Origin: Bradyrhizobium sp. sBnM-33
GTDB lineage: Bacteria; Pseudomonadota; Alphaproteobacteria; Rhizobiales; Xanthobacteraceae
DNA length: 64,000 nucleotides
Reading direction: 5' to 3'
Assembly: GCF_032917945.1 (NCBI RefSeq)
Contig: NZ_CP136624.1
Location: 4,898,001 to 4,962,000 of the forward strand
Made by a program: the position numbers and the translations under genes. Below are positions 25,082-33,313 of the stretch, piece after piece; position 1 is the stretch's first letter, and the number at the start of each line of letters is the position of its first letter. The notes below the pieces were generated by a model, which had not been told where the DNA came from, searched no databases, and worked only from the letters and a program-made list of their open reading frames with translations.

Positions 25082-25549
25082 TCAGGATACCTCGAAGATG
25101 GCGTCGACCTCGACGGCCGCGTCCGAGGGGAGCGAGGCGACGCCGACGGTGGTGCGGGCGTGCCGGCCCTTGTCGCCGAATGCGGTGACCATCAGGTCGG
25201 AGGCGCCGTTGAGCACCTTGGGCCCGTCGAGGAAGTCAGGCGCGGAATTGATGAAGCCGCCGAGCCGGACCACGCGGACCACCTTGTCGAGATCGCCGAG
25301 CGCCGCCTTGATCTGGGCCAGCAGATTGACGCCGCAGCCCTGTGCTGCGGCGTAGCCCTGTTCGATCGTGACGCCAGCCCCGAGCTTGCCCTTGGCGATC
25401 AGCTTGCCTTCGGCGTTGGCGCAGACCTGGCCGGAGACGAACAGCAGGTTTCCCGAGCGCACGAAGCCGACATAGTTCGCCATGGGGGTGCGCGGCTCGT
25501 TCAGCGTGATGCCTTGTGCCGCCAGCTTCTGTTCGACCGTACCCGCCAT
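25082..25549 (-). CDS. RidA-family protein (copy 1)
   Basis: A 155-residue YjgF/YER057c/UK114-fold protein (VEQKLAAQGITLNEPRTPMA, then NLLFVSGQVCANAEGK and NLLAQIKAALGDLDKVVRVV). RidA proteins are trimers; canonical ones hydrolyse reactive enamine/imine intermediates. This subgroup, with a longer N-terminus and a loop FINSAPDFLDGPKV, has the acidic-patch C-terminus LPSDAAVEVDAIFEV, and lacks the arginine I would expect in true RidA, so the activity is uncertain. The start at 25549 is supported by GGAG; the longer in-frame extension is not credible. It is in operon with the GDPD gene. Confidence 0.87.
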   Translation of the reverse strand: MAGTVEQKLAAQGITLNEPRTPMANYVGFVRSGNLLFVSGQVCANAEGKLIAKGKLGAGVTIEQGYAAAQGCGVNLLAQIKAALGDLDKVVRVVRLGGFINSAPDFLDGPKVLNGASDLMVTAFGDKGRHARTTVGVASLPSDAAVEVDAIFEVS

Positions 25550-25799
25550 GCTTTGCGTCTCCGCTTGATGTGACCGTTCCTGACCTGCGGTCAGGCGTGC
25601 ATTGTTTCGCGCATCGCGCTTTTTCTTGCAAGCGACGTGGAGCTGCGTCCAGCATGGCGATCGAGGCGGATCGTACCCGAAAATGCCAAAAGCGGCGCGC
25701 CTCGGCCTCGAATTCTTGCGTTTTCGTGGCACTGCCCTAGTTGCGACGCAATGGACCCGTCACTAATGTAGTCGAATCTCCCGCGAGGAAAAATAGGAC

Positions 25800-26666
25800 A
25801 TGGCTAGCTCGTTCCCGATTCCGGTTCGTGCTTTGGTGTTTTCGGCTGCGGCCACTTTGCTCTCAGGCTTCGCAAACGGACCGGCGCTGGCGGGCGCCAG
25901 CGGGCCGTTTCTCGCCCATCAGGCGCTGTATGAATTGAAGCTGGTCAAGTCGCGCGGATCCAACGCGATATCGGGTGCGCGCGGGCGCATTCTCTACAAT
26001 TTTTCAGGCAGCGCCTGCGAAGGCTACACTTCCGAATTCCGCCAGGTGTCCGAACTCGATAGCGGCGAGGGCAGGCTGACGCTGAGCGATCTTCGCTCGC
26101 ATTCCTGGGAAGATGCCGCCGGCAAGAGCTATCGCTTCAAGATCGACACCCGCATGAACGATACCGATTCCGCGCCGATCGACGGCGTGGCGGAACGGGT
26201 CGGCGACCGCATCAGGGTCAAGCTGAAGCAGCCGGTTGCGAAGACGTTCGAGCTCGACGGCAAGGTCGTGTTCCCGACCGAGCAGATCCAGCATATCATC
26301 GCCGCCGCGCGCGCAGGTAAATCGGTGCTGGAGCTGATGGTCTATGACGGCTCGGATAATGGCGAGAAGGTCTACAACACGCTGTCGGTGATCGGGAAGC
26401 CGATCCCGGGCACCCAAAGCATTGCATCGCCCGACCCGTCGACCGTCAACGACCAGATGAAGGCGCTGACCCGCTGGCCCGTGACCGTGAGCTATTACGA
26501 CCGCGACACCAAGGCGAAAGACGGTGAGCAGACGCCGGTTTACGCGATGTCGTTCGAGCTCTTTGAGAACGGCGTCTCCCGCGCGCTGGTGCTCGATTAC
26601 AATGATTTCGTGATTGCGGGTGCAATGGGCCGGTTCGACGTCAGGGATTCCAAGCCGTGTAAGTGA
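25800..26666 (+). CDS. EipB-like cell-envelope integrity protein (DUF1849)
   Basis: A 288-residue periplasmic protein. The signal peptide (SFPIPVRALVFSAAATLLSG) ends near ALAGAS, residue 32. The mature part is all-beta with the DUF1849 blocks FLAHQALYELKL, ISGARGRILYNFSGSACEGY and the C-terminal FDVRDSKPC. The two Cys, in SACEGY and at the very end, are the pair that form a disulfide in Brucella EipB. EipB is needed for envelope stability and interacts genetically with TPR and transpeptidase proteins. The gene is divergent from the ridA-GDPD operon. Confidence 0.88.
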   Translation: MASSFPIPVRALVFSAAATLLSGFANGPALAGASGPFLAHQALYELKLVKSRGSNAISGARGRILYNFSGSACEGYTSEFRQVSELDSGEGRLTLSDLRSHSWEDAAGKSYRFKIDTRMNDTDSAPIDGVAERVGDRIRVKLKQPVAKTFELDGKVVFPTEQIQHIIAAARAGKSVLELMVYDGSDNGEKVYNTLSVIGKPIPGTQSIASPDPSTVNDQMKALTRWPVTVSYYDRDTKAKDGEQTPVYAMSFELFENGVSRALVLDYNDFVIAGAMGRFDVRDSKPCK

Positions 26667-26871
26667 CGTCCCCTCGAGACGTTCGCGACCGGAGACCGCG
26701 CGGGTGTCTCAAACTTTTGCTTGATGTCATCCGGCGCATGAAGTCGCCGGGCTTCAATCCGAGCGCCTTGACAGCTGGCGCCGCAAGCGGCCCCCAGGCC
26801 TCGACCCTTTCGTTCGGGGCCATCATGGCTGCGATGATTGCCTCGGCCTTTGCTGGATCCTGTTCAGCCAT
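26641..26871 (-). CDS. Possible small protein or gene remnant
   Basis: A 76-codon frame antisense to the EipB 3' end. The first 45 residues (EAIIAAMMAPNERVEAWGPL, then AAPAVKALGLKPGDFM) have a natural-looking amphipathic composition and GC-rich third positions. The last 30 (KSLRHPRGLRSRTSRGDV) do not look like protein and overlap the EipB gene by 26 bases. There is no ribosome-binding site. It is more likely a truncated remnant than a working gene. Confidence 0.22.
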   Translation of the reverse strand: MAEQDPAKAEAIIAAMMAPNERVEAWGPLAAPAVKALGLKPGDFMRRMTSSKSLRHPRGLRSRTSRGDVTYTAWNP

Positions 26872-27027
26872 AGTAGACCGAACGAACGGGCGAACCGCCT
26901 CCTAACGGTTCAGTCGTCGCGAGGACAACCTGACCATCCCCGCGAGCCCGCGGTGCAGCAACGGCCATGCGAGATCGGCGCGCCCATCTTGTATTGTTCC
27001 GGCCCAGCACCAATTACGAATGGTAGG
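26667..27027. other. Gap upstream of the 2-oxoacid dehydrogenase operon
   Basis: About 360 bases between the EipB gene and the E1-alpha start. Apart from the doubtful leftward frame at 26641-26871 it holds no gene, repeat or hairpin that I can recognise. It should contain the operon promoter, which I cannot place. Confidence 0.35.
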
Positions 27028-28155
27028 ATGCAGAATCGCTCTGGGAGCGAGGACGTGGCCAGCAAAAAAATGCCAGACGGAGGACTTCCGGTCATCGCGC
27101 ACTTTGAAGTGCGCCACCGCAATTACCTCGCGCCAGACGGCTCGATTAACCGACCGCTCCCCCCATTCGCCTCCGATGCCGGCCTCCTCACGGCGCTCTA
27201 TCGAGCGATGATGCTGCTGCGCAACTTTGACCGAAAGGCTGTTGCGTTGCAGCGCACCGGCCGGCTTGGGACATACGCTGTTTCACTCGGCCAGGAGGCG
27301 GTGTCGGTTAGCGTAGCCAGTGCGATGCGCGAAGAGGACGTCCTGTTGCCCTCCTATCGCGACAATGGTGCGCTGATCTGGCGTGGGGTCAAGCTGGAGG
27401 AAATTCTGCTGTTCTGGGGAGGGGACGAGCGGGGCAATCACTTCTCCGGACCGGTTCAGGATTTTCCGTTTTGCGTTCCGGTGGGATCGCAGGCGCCGCA
27501 TGCCGCCGGCGTTGCCTATGCCTTCAAGCTTCGCAAGCAGCCGCGTGTCGCCGTATGCATGTTCGGCGATGGCGCTACTTCGAAGGGTGATGTCTACGAG
27601 GCGATGAATTTTGCCGGGGTGCACAAAATGCCGGTCGTGTTCGTGGCCACCAACAATCAATGGGCTATTTCTGTTCCGTTACGACTACAGACCGGTTGTG
27701 AAACGCTGGCGCAGAAAGCCATCGCGGCCGGCTTCATCGGCGAGCAGGTGGACGGCAGCGATGTTGTGGCGATGCGCGCCGCGGCCGAAGATGCCATTGC
27801 CGCCGCCCGGGAGGGGCAAGGCCCGCGCTTCATCGAGGCAGTCACCTACCGGCTCGGCGATCATACGACCTCCGATGACGCGTTACGTTATCGTTCGGCT
27901 GACGAAGTCCAGGCCCGTTGGAAGGAAGAGCCGATTACGCGCCTGAGGAGCTATCTCGTCGGCCAAAAAATGTGGAGCAAGGCGGAGGAAGAACAGCTCG
28001 CCGCGGAGTGCCATGAGCGCGTCGAGGCGGCGGTTGAGCGCTACCTGGCAGCGGAGCCACGTCGACCCGAAACCATGTTTGATCATCTCTATGCCGAATT
28101 GCCCGAGGTCTACGCCGCGCAACGCCGCGAACTCGCGGGAGAGGGCGATGCCTGA
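27028..28155 (+). CDS. pdhA: 2-oxoacid (pyruvate) dehydrogenase E1 alpha subunit
   Basis: A 375-residue thiamine-diphosphate enzyme subunit. The cofactor motif GDG...NN spans about residues 179-210 (FGDGATSKGDVYEAMNFAGV ending VATNNQWAIS). TYRLGDHTTSDD near 272 is the phosphorylation-loop/His region. The heterotetrameric E1 type (alpha plus beta) is shared by pyruvate and branched-chain dehydrogenases, and the alpha sequence (LRNFDRKAVALQRTGRLGTY) looks close to Bacillus-type PdhA. Which 2-oxoacid is used cannot be settled. The ATG at 27028 follows GGTAGG. The stop overlaps the E1-beta start. Confidence 0.88.
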   Translation: MQNRSGSEDVASKKMPDGGLPVIAHFEVRHRNYLAPDGSINRPLPPFASDAGLLTALYRAMMLLRNFDRKAVALQRTGRLGTYAVSLGQEAVSVSVASAMREEDVLLPSYRDNGALIWRGVKLEEILLFWGGDERGNHFSGPVQDFPFCVPVGSQAPHAAGVAYAFKLRKQPRVAVCMFGDGATSKGDVYEAMNFAGVHKMPVVFVATNNQWAISVPLRLQTGCETLAQKAIAAGFIGEQVDGSDVVAMRAAAEDAIAAAREGQGPRFIEAVTYRLGDHTTSDDALRYRSADEVQARWKEEPITRLRSYLVGQKMWSKAEEEQLAAECHERVEAAVERYLAAEPRRPETMFDHLYAELPEVYAAQRRELAGEGDA

Positions 28156-29128
28156 AATGACGTTGGTCGAAGCCGTCAATCTGGCGCTTGCCCGCGCGAT
28201 GGAAGATGATCCTGATGTCGTTGTGCTTGGCGAAGATGTCGGCATCAATGGCGGCGTCTTCCGCGCGACCGTCGGGCTGCAAGCGCGTTTCGGCCCCGAG
28301 CGCGTCCTCGATACGCCGCTTGCCGAACTCCTGATCAGCGGACTCTGCGTCGGCATGGCGGCGCAGAGGTTGAAGCCTGTTGGCGAGATCCAGTTCATGG
28401 GATTTCTGTATCCCTGCATCGATCAACTGGTGAACCATGCCTCCCGAATCCGCAACCGCACCCAGGGACGGCTCACCTGCCCAATGGTTCTGCGTACGCC
28501 GCACGGCGCCGGCATTCGCGCGCCGGAACATCATTCCGAAAGCACCGAGGCGATGCTCGCCCATATCCCAGGCTTGCGCGTCGTCATTCCCTCGTCGCCG
28601 GATCGCGCATACGGACTGCTGCTCGCCGCGATCCGCGATCCAGATCCGGTGGTGTTTCTTGAGCCGACCCGCATCTACCGCGCGGCGAAAGGCGAGGTGG
28701 AAGACAATGGTGAGGCTTTACCGCTGGATGTCGCCTTTGTCCTGCGGGAGGGCCGCGACGTCACACTGATCAGTTGGGGGGCGATGCTGAAAGAAACCAT
28801 GGCGGCGGCCGACGCGCTGGCCGCCGACGGCATCGCCGCCGAGGTGATCGATCTCGCCACGCTCAAGCCTTACGACGAAGCCACGGTGCTCGGTTCGGTC
28901 GCGAAAACAGGGCGGTGTGTCATCGTCCACGAGGCGACACGCACCGGCGGATTCGGCGCCGAGATCGCGGCGCTGATCGCCGAGCGCGCTCTGACCTCTC
29001 TGCTCGCACCGGTGGCCCGGGTCACCGGCTACGATACGGTCATTCCGATGGCGCGGCTTGAGCAACACATGATGCCATCGGTCGGTCGTATCGTCACGGC
29101 CGCGCGCAAAGCGTGCCAGTTCAGTTGA
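28148..29128 (+). CDS. pdhB: 2-oxoacid (pyruvate) dehydrogenase E1 beta subunit
   Basis: The 326-residue partner of E1 alpha, with an N-terminal pyrimidine-binding fold (TLVEAVNLALARAMEDDPDV, VVLGEDVGINGGVFRAT with the conserved Glu, RVLDTPLAELLISGLCVGMA) and a C-terminal transketolase domain (RDVTLISWGAMLKETMAAAD, IDLATLKPYDEATV). The ATG at 28148 overlaps the E1-alpha stop by 8 bases, giving translational coupling and 1:1 synthesis. The upstream in-frame start at 28013 would lie inside E1 alpha and is rejected. Confidence 0.9.
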   Translation: MPEMTLVEAVNLALARAMEDDPDVVVLGEDVGINGGVFRATVGLQARFGPERVLDTPLAELLISGLCVGMAAQRLKPVGEIQFMGFLYPCIDQLVNHASRIRNRTQGRLTCPMVLRTPHGAGIRAPEHHSESTEAMLAHIPGLRVVIPSSPDRAYGLLLAAIRDPDPVVFLEPTRIYRAAKGEVEDNGEALPLDVAFVLREGRDVTLISWGAMLKETMAAADALAADGIAAEVIDLATLKPYDEATVLGSVAKTGRCVIVHEATRTGGFGAEIAALIAERALTSLLAPVARVTGYDTVIPMARLEQHMMPSVGRIVTAARKACQFS

Positions 29129-29147
29129 TTGCAAGCGAGTTTGTCCC

Positions 29148-30248
29148 ATGCGCCAGTTCGTATTGCCGGATCTGGGAGAGGGTCTCGAAGAGGCGGAGAT
29201 CGTGAACTGGTATGTCAACGAAGGCGACCACGTCGTTACCGATCAGCCACTGGTTTCGGTCGAAACCGACAAAGCCGTCGTCGAGGTGCCGTCACCTTCG
29301 AGCGGACGCATCCTGCATCTGTTTGGCGCCAAGGGAGATGTGGTGAAGGTGGGCGCGCCGCTTGTCGAGTTTGCCGAAGGCCCCGAGCAAGACACCGGCA
29401 CCATTGTCGGCGAACTTGGCGGTGGCGAGCCGCCGGCGGCGGCAGCGACAACTTCCGGGCCAGCGGCTGGACAGAAAGCCCAGGTGTTTCCGGCGGTACG
29501 CGCGCTCGCCCGCAAACTCGATGTCGATCTCGATCTGGTCGAAGCCACAGGACCCGGCGGCACCATCACGCGTGCGGATGTGGAACGGGCTGCCAAGGGC
29601 TTGCCCCATACCGGACCTGCCGAACCCTTGCGCGGTTTGCGGCGCGCGATGGCTCAGCGCATGACGGCGGCTCACGCCGAGATCGTCCCGGCCAGCGTCA
29701 CCGACCAGGCCGATATCGACGATTGGCGAACCGGCGAGGACGTGACCATCCGACTGGTGCGCGCGATCGCTGTCGCCTGCAAGGCACAGCCTTCGCTCAA
29801 TGCCTGGTACAATTCCGGCGCTGGTGAAAGGCGTCTGATCGACCGTATCGACCTCGGCATTGCCGTCGATACCGGGGGTGGCCTTATCGTTCCTGTGTTG
29901 CGCAATGTCGCAGAGCAGGACGTCAAGGACTTGCGAGCCGGGCTTGACCGCATGCGGGCTGACGCAGTCGCGCGCTCAATACCTCCGGGAGAGCTGCGCG
30001 GAGCCACGATTACGCTGTCGAACTTCGGGATGATCGGAGGCCGTTTCGCCAACCTGATCGTGGTACCGCCGCAAGTGGCGATCATAGGCGCCGGCCGGAT
30101 TACCCAAGGGGTGGTCGCGTATCGGGGCCAGCCGGCGGTGAGGCGCGTGCTGCCGTTGTCGCTCACGTTTGACCATCGCGTTGTGACAGGCGGTGAAGCC
30201 GCTCGCTTCCTCGTAGCGCTCAAAGCGGACCTTGAGCAGTTTTCGTGA
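29148..30248 (+). CDS. pdhC: 2-oxoacid dehydrogenase E2 (dihydrolipoamide acyltransferase)
   Basis: The 366-residue E2 core enzyme. One lipoyl domain (residues 1-77) has the lipoylation Lys42 in ETDKA. A peripheral-subunit-binding domain covers about 105-142 (VFPAVRALARKLDVDLDLVE). The acyltransferase domain covers about 160-366. The active site near the end reads FDHRVVTGG: His343 is present, but the Asp of the usual HxxxDG is Thr347. E2 moves the acyl group from lipoamide to CoA. It follows E1 beta by 19 bases. E3 (lipoamide dehydrogenase) is not encoded here and must come from elsewhere. Confidence 0.88.
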   Translation: MRQFVLPDLGEGLEEAEIVNWYVNEGDHVVTDQPLVSVETDKAVVEVPSPSSGRILHLFGAKGDVVKVGAPLVEFAEGPEQDTGTIVGELGGGEPPAAAATTSGPAAGQKAQVFPAVRALARKLDVDLDLVEATGPGGTITRADVERAAKGLPHTGPAEPLRGLRRAMAQRMTAAHAEIVPASVTDQADIDDWRTGEDVTIRLVRAIAVACKAQPSLNAWYNSGAGERRLIDRIDLGIAVDTGGGLIVPVLRNVAEQDVKDLRAGLDRMRADAVARSIPPGELRGATITLSNFGMIGGRFANLIVVPPQVAIIGAGRITQGVVAYRGQPAVRRVLPLSLTFDHRVVTGGEAARFLVALKADLEQFS

Positions 30249-30389
30249 GATAGCCGTGCGCAGGGTACCATATGCGGATGATGAGGGGTCGTCCTCGCAG
30301 CCGTCCAGCATTGCGAGAACCGCTCTGGTCGAGAGCGCCGGACCCGGATACGCTTCGGCCGAACCAATGCACGTCAGGGAGGCGCAAAC

Positions 30390-30791
30390 ATGAGCAAGCT
30401 CGAAAAACTTCGGCCAAGCGGCCTTCACCACAATCCGGCTTACTCCCACGTCGTCGTCGCCTCGGGCGCGCGCACGATCTACATCGCGGGACAGGTCTCC
30501 ACCGACGAGGAGGGGCGGGTGGTCGGCGAGGGTGATATAGCCGCGCAGACGACGCAGGTGATGCACAATATTGGCCTGGCGCTGAAAGCCGCCGGCGCGA
30601 GTTATGCTGATATCGTGAAGATCACGACTTTCGTCGTCGGCTACAAGCCTGAACTCCGTCCCATCATCGGCAAGGCGCGCTCGGCCTTCTTTGAGGGCAT
30701 GGAGCCGCCGGCGAGCACGCTCGTCGGTGTAACGGCGCTCGCGGCCCCGGAATGGCTGATCGAGATTGAGGCGGTGGCCGTCGTCGATTGA
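30390..30791 (+). CDS. RidA-family protein (copy 2), last gene of the dehydrogenase cluster
   Basis: A 133-residue YjgF/RidA-fold protein (SHVVVASGARTIYIAGQVST, DIAAQTTQVMHNIGLALKAA, ASTLVGVTALAAPEWLIEIE). The C-terminal part has the RidA-like EIEAVAVV, but the arginine of true RidA is not in its expected place, so imine hydrolysis is uncertain. It has its own good GGAGG ribosome-binding site at the ATG and lies 141 bases after E2 on the same strand, so it is probably part of the same transcription unit. The position suggests a clean-up role for a reactive product of the same pathway; that is inference. Confidence 0.87.
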   Translation: MSKLEKLRPSGLHHNPAYSHVVVASGARTIYIAGQVSTDEEGRVVGEGDIAAQTTQVMHNIGLALKAAGASYADIVKITTFVVGYKPELRPIIGKARSAFFEGMEPPASTLVGVTALAAPEWLIEIEAVAVVD

Positions 30792-30801
30792 GCTTTTTTC
30801 T

Positions 30802-30920
30802 GTCATTGCGAGGAGCGATAGCGACGAAGCAATCCATCTCTCCCCTTGTGGCGCTATGGATTGCTTCGCGGAGCCTGTCATCCGGCGGCGCTTTGCGCCG
30901 ACCGGGTGGCTCGCAATGAC
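30802..30920. repeat. Dispersed inverted repeat, copy A
   Basis: Outer arms GTCATTGCGAG (30802-30812) and CTCGCAATGAC (30910-30920) and inner arms CGAAGCAATCCAT (30825-30837) and ATGGATTGCTTCG (30856-30868) are each perfect. The same inner and outer arms recur at 40151-40230. The element lies between the convergent RidA and dinB genes. Confidence 0.9.
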
Positions 30921-30934
30921 GGGGAGAGAGTGAT

Positions 30935-32230
30935 CTACCCCTCCTCCTCATCTTCTTCCTGCGCGGGCCCATTATACGCGATGCCCCGGATCACCGCGGC
31001 ATTGCCGAACTTTTTCCGCAAGTCATCCATCGCGCGCTCGGCGTGGGCCGAGCGGCGGTCGAGCATGTCGCTGTCGTCTCCTCGCGATCCCTCGCGCAAG
31101 GCGCTGACGCCGGTGCCCATCAGGCGGAAGGCGGTGCCGTCGATCTCCTTTGCCAGCATTTCGCGCGACACCGCAAAGATTTTCGCGGCGAGTTGGGTCG
31201 GCGCCTGAATCGATTGCGAGCGGGTCCGCTGCCTGAAATCGGCGGTCTTCAGCTTCAGCGTGATGGTGCAGCCGGCCAGGTTGCCGTTCTTCAGCCGCGA
31301 CGACACCTTTTCCGACAGCCGCCACAACAGCCGTTCCAGCGTGGCGAAATCGCGGATGTCGTTTTCGAACGTGGTTTCGCTCGATATCGTCTTGGCGCCG
31401 CGGTCAGGCACCACGCTGCGGTCGTCGATGCCGCGCGCCAGCCGCCACAGCCTGCGACCTTCGCCGCCGAACTGCTTCATCAGCTCGACCTCGTCGGCGC
31501 GCTGCAGATCGGCAATGGTGCGAAAGCCGCGCTGCAGCAGCTTTTCCTGGGTCGCGGGCCCGACGCCGTAGATGAAGCCGACCGGCTTGTCGGCGAGCAT
31601 CTCGCGCGCTTCGATCTGGTCGAGGGCGGCAAAGCCGCGCGGCTTGTCGAGATCGGAGGCGATCTTGGCCAGGAACTTGTTGCAGGACAGGCCGACGGAA
31701 ACCGTGATGCCGATGTCGCGCTCGACCTCGCGGGCAAAGCGCGCCAGCACTTTTGCGGGGATCATGCCGTGAACACGCTGCGTGCCGGAAAGATCGAGAA
31801 ACGCCTCGTCGATCGAGAGCGGTTCCACCAGCGGCGTCAGCGTTTGCATGGCATGCCGCACCTCGCGGCCGACGCGGACATATTTGGCCATATTTGGCGG
31901 GATCACGGCTGCCTGGGGGCAGAGCGCCAGCGCTTTAAACATCGGCATTGCCGAGCGCACGCCATAAGTCCGCGAGACATAACAGGCAGCCGACACGACG
32001 CCGCGCTTGCCGCCGCCGATGATCACGGGCTTGTCGGCAAGTTCCGGATTGTCGCGCTTCTCAACCGTGGCATAGAACGCGTCGCAATCGATATGCGCCA
32101 GCGTCAGCGAGGGCAGGGCATGGTGGCGGACTAGGCGCGGGGAACCGCATTCATTGCATCGCCTTGCCTTGATATCGAGGTCGCTGAGGCAATCCCGGCA
32201 GAACGCGCGCGGACCGTCTGGTGCTCCCAT
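30935..32230 (-). CDS. dinB: DNA polymerase IV with N-terminal Cys4 zinc-ribbon extension
   Basis: A Y-family translesion polymerase of 431 residues. The palm motifs are present: LAHIDCDAFYATVEKRDNP (metal-binding Asp48 in this count), YGVRSAMPMFKA, SIDEAFLDLSG (catalytic Asp-Glu), then SVGLSCNKFLAKIASDLDKP and the helix-hairpin-helix YGVGPATQEKLLQ. Ahead of the palm is a 40-residue extension with CxxC-(10)-CxxC (Cys11, Cys14, Cys25, Cys28), likely binding zinc. Possible starts are 32284, 32248 and 32230. The last gives the natural N-terminus MGAPDGPRAFCRDC; the longer ones begin inside an inverted repeat. Confidence 0.92.
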   Translation of the reverse strand: MGAPDGPRAFCRDCLSDLDIKARRCNECGSPRLVRHHALPSLTLAHIDCDAFYATVEKRDNPELADKPVIIGGGKRGVVSAACYVSRTYGVRSAMPMFKALALCPQAAVIPPNMAKYVRVGREVRHAMQTLTPLVEPLSIDEAFLDLSGTQRVHGMIPAKVLARFAREVERDIGITVSVGLSCNKFLAKIASDLDKPRGFAALDQIEAREMLADKPVGFIYGVGPATQEKLLQRGFRTIADLQRADEVELMKQFGGEGRRLWRLARGIDDRSVVPDRGAKTISSETTFENDIRDFATLERLLWRLSEKVSSRLKNGNLAGCTITLKLKTADFRQRTRSQSIQAPTQLAAKIFAVSREMLAKEIDGTAFRLMGTGVSALREGSRGDDSDMLDRRSAHAERAMDDLRKKFGNAAVIRGIAYNGPAQEEDEEEG

Positions 32231-32294
32231 TCCGCAGTTCGCACGCATTTGCCGCACCACCTTATGCGAACTGCGGAATGACAAGGAGCACCAG
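32218..32294. repeat. Composite inverted repeat overlapping the dinB start
   Basis: Inner arms of 16 bases (32228-32243 and 32265-32280) and outer arms of 10 bases, CTGGTGCTCC (32218-32227) and GGAGCACCAG (32285-32294), are all perfect; a 4-base bulge ACAA separates the right arms. The proposed dinB start codon (32228-32230) is the first triplet of the left inner arm, so it would be paired in the folded mRNA. Confidence 0.85.
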
Positions 32295-32322
32295 CAAATT
32301 ATGTTTGCCAGCGCGGCTCTTA

Positions 32323-32377
32323 GAATTTGAAGTTCCTACGAAGAGGTTACTGCGAGTCTGGTAGGAACTTCAAATTC
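32323..32377. repeat. 17-base inverted repeat with FRT-like arms
   Basis: GAATTTGAAGTTCCTAC (32323-32339) and GTAGGAACTTCAAATTC (32361-32377) are perfect reverse complements around a 21-base spacer. The arm core GAAGTTCCTA resembles the yeast 2-micron FRT arm, but the 8-base FRT spacer is missing. It lies 25 bases beyond the dinB-associated repeat. Confidence 0.8.
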
Positions 32378-32404
32378 GCCGCACTGGTGATGCCGCGGGC
32401 GCGC

Positions 32405-32704
32405 TCACGGCACGTCGCGCTCCCAGTGCGGATCGCCAAGCACCTGACGGGCGGCGGCGATATTGGTCGGGTGAAGTTGCGAGGCGCTCGCAAACGCCTT
32501 CACGGTTGCGTCGTCGCGCAGCACGAAATCGAGCACTGAGGCCAGAAATTGCGGGTCGGCGGCCGCGGTGCGCAGCGTCTCCGGACCGATGCCGCTTTCA
32601 GCCAGGAACAAGCCTAGCCTTTCAGGATCGCCGGCAATAAAACTCAGCGCCTGAACCGCAACGATTTCAGCCACTTCGCGGGGGTTGTGAACAGGCTTTT
32701 TCAA
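32405..32704 (-). CDS. DUF3572 family protein, TTG start
   Basis: A 99-residue helical protein (PREVAEIVAVQALSFIAGDP, GLFLAESGIGPETLRTAAAD, FLASVLDFVLRDDATVKAFA) typical of the alphaproteobacterial DUF3572 family, of unknown function. An in-frame stop lies nine codons upstream, and no ATG occurs in between, so translation must begin at the TTG at 32704 (or the CTG before it), with GGAAAGG as ribosome-binding site. It is divergent from divK by about 230 bases, an arrangement I recall from other Rhizobiales. Confidence 0.82.
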   Translation of the reverse strand: MKKPVHNPREVAEIVAVQALSFIAGDPERLGLFLAESGIGPETLRTAAADPQFLASVLDFVLRDDATVKAFASASQLHPTNIAAARQVLGDPHWERDVP

Positions 32705-32936
32705 CAGATCATTTGCCTTTCCGTTAACTTATGGGCTCTAATTTGGAACCATCATGCCCGAGTCTGCGGAGTGCGTTCAAGCAATTGGAAACCGCTTCGT
32801 AAAAGTTGGTGCATCGATTTAACGGCTTAGAGCGAAATCTGGCGCTAGTTTGAATTCAGTTTTCGACAGGGGGCGGCGGCGGTGCAGGACGTGCCGAAAG
32901 GCCGGACTTGTTTCCTTAAGGTGAGGGAGGGACGGG

Positions 32937-33302
32937 ATGGCGAAAACCGTCCTGATCGTGGAGGACAACGAGCTCAACATGAAGCTCTTTCGCGATCTGT
33001 TGGAAGCTCATGGCTATCAAACCTCCGGCACCAGCAATGGTTTCGAGGCGCTCGATCTCGTCCGCAAGCTGCGCCCTGATCTGATCCTGATGGATATCCA
33101 GCTTCCGCAGGTATCGGGCCTGGAAGTGACGCGCTGGATCAAGGACGATCCGGAGTTGCGCGCCATTCCGGTGGTTGCCGTCACCGCGTTTGCGATGAAG
33201 GGCGATGAAGAGCGCATCCGCGAAGGCGGCTGCGAGGCGTATCTGTCCAAACCAATTTCCGTCGGCAAGTTTATTGAAACCGTGCGGCGTTTTATCGGGT
33301 AG
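32937..33302 (+). CDS. divK: Single-domain response regulator DivK
   Basis: A 121-residue receiver domain with no output domain. The phospho-acceptor Asp53 ([13 protein letters not shown]), acidic pocket Glu9-Asp10, Thr in [13 protein letters not shown] and Lys in [11 protein letters not shown] are all in place. The sequence around them ([32 protein letters not shown]) is that of DivK, the phospho-switch that in Caulobacter is controlled by PleC/DivJ and regulates DivL-CckA and so CtrA. It is in operon with pleD (11 bases between them). Confidence 0.95.
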   Translation: MAKTVLIVEDNELNMKLFRDLLEAHGYQTSGTSNGFEALDLVRKLRPDLILMDIQLPQVSGLEVTRWIKDDPELRAIPVVAVTAFAMKGDEERIREGGCEAYLSKPISVGKFIETVRRFIG

Positions 33303-33313
33303 GGTGAGTTTCG

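Noticed and set aside
24572..25573. 333-codon rightward frame opposite the GDPD and RidA genes
   Set aside because: Antisense shadow; the leftward genes have full family motifs.
31043..32134. 363-codon rightward frame opposite dinB
   Set aside because: Antisense shadow; the leftward frame has all DNA polymerase IV motifs.
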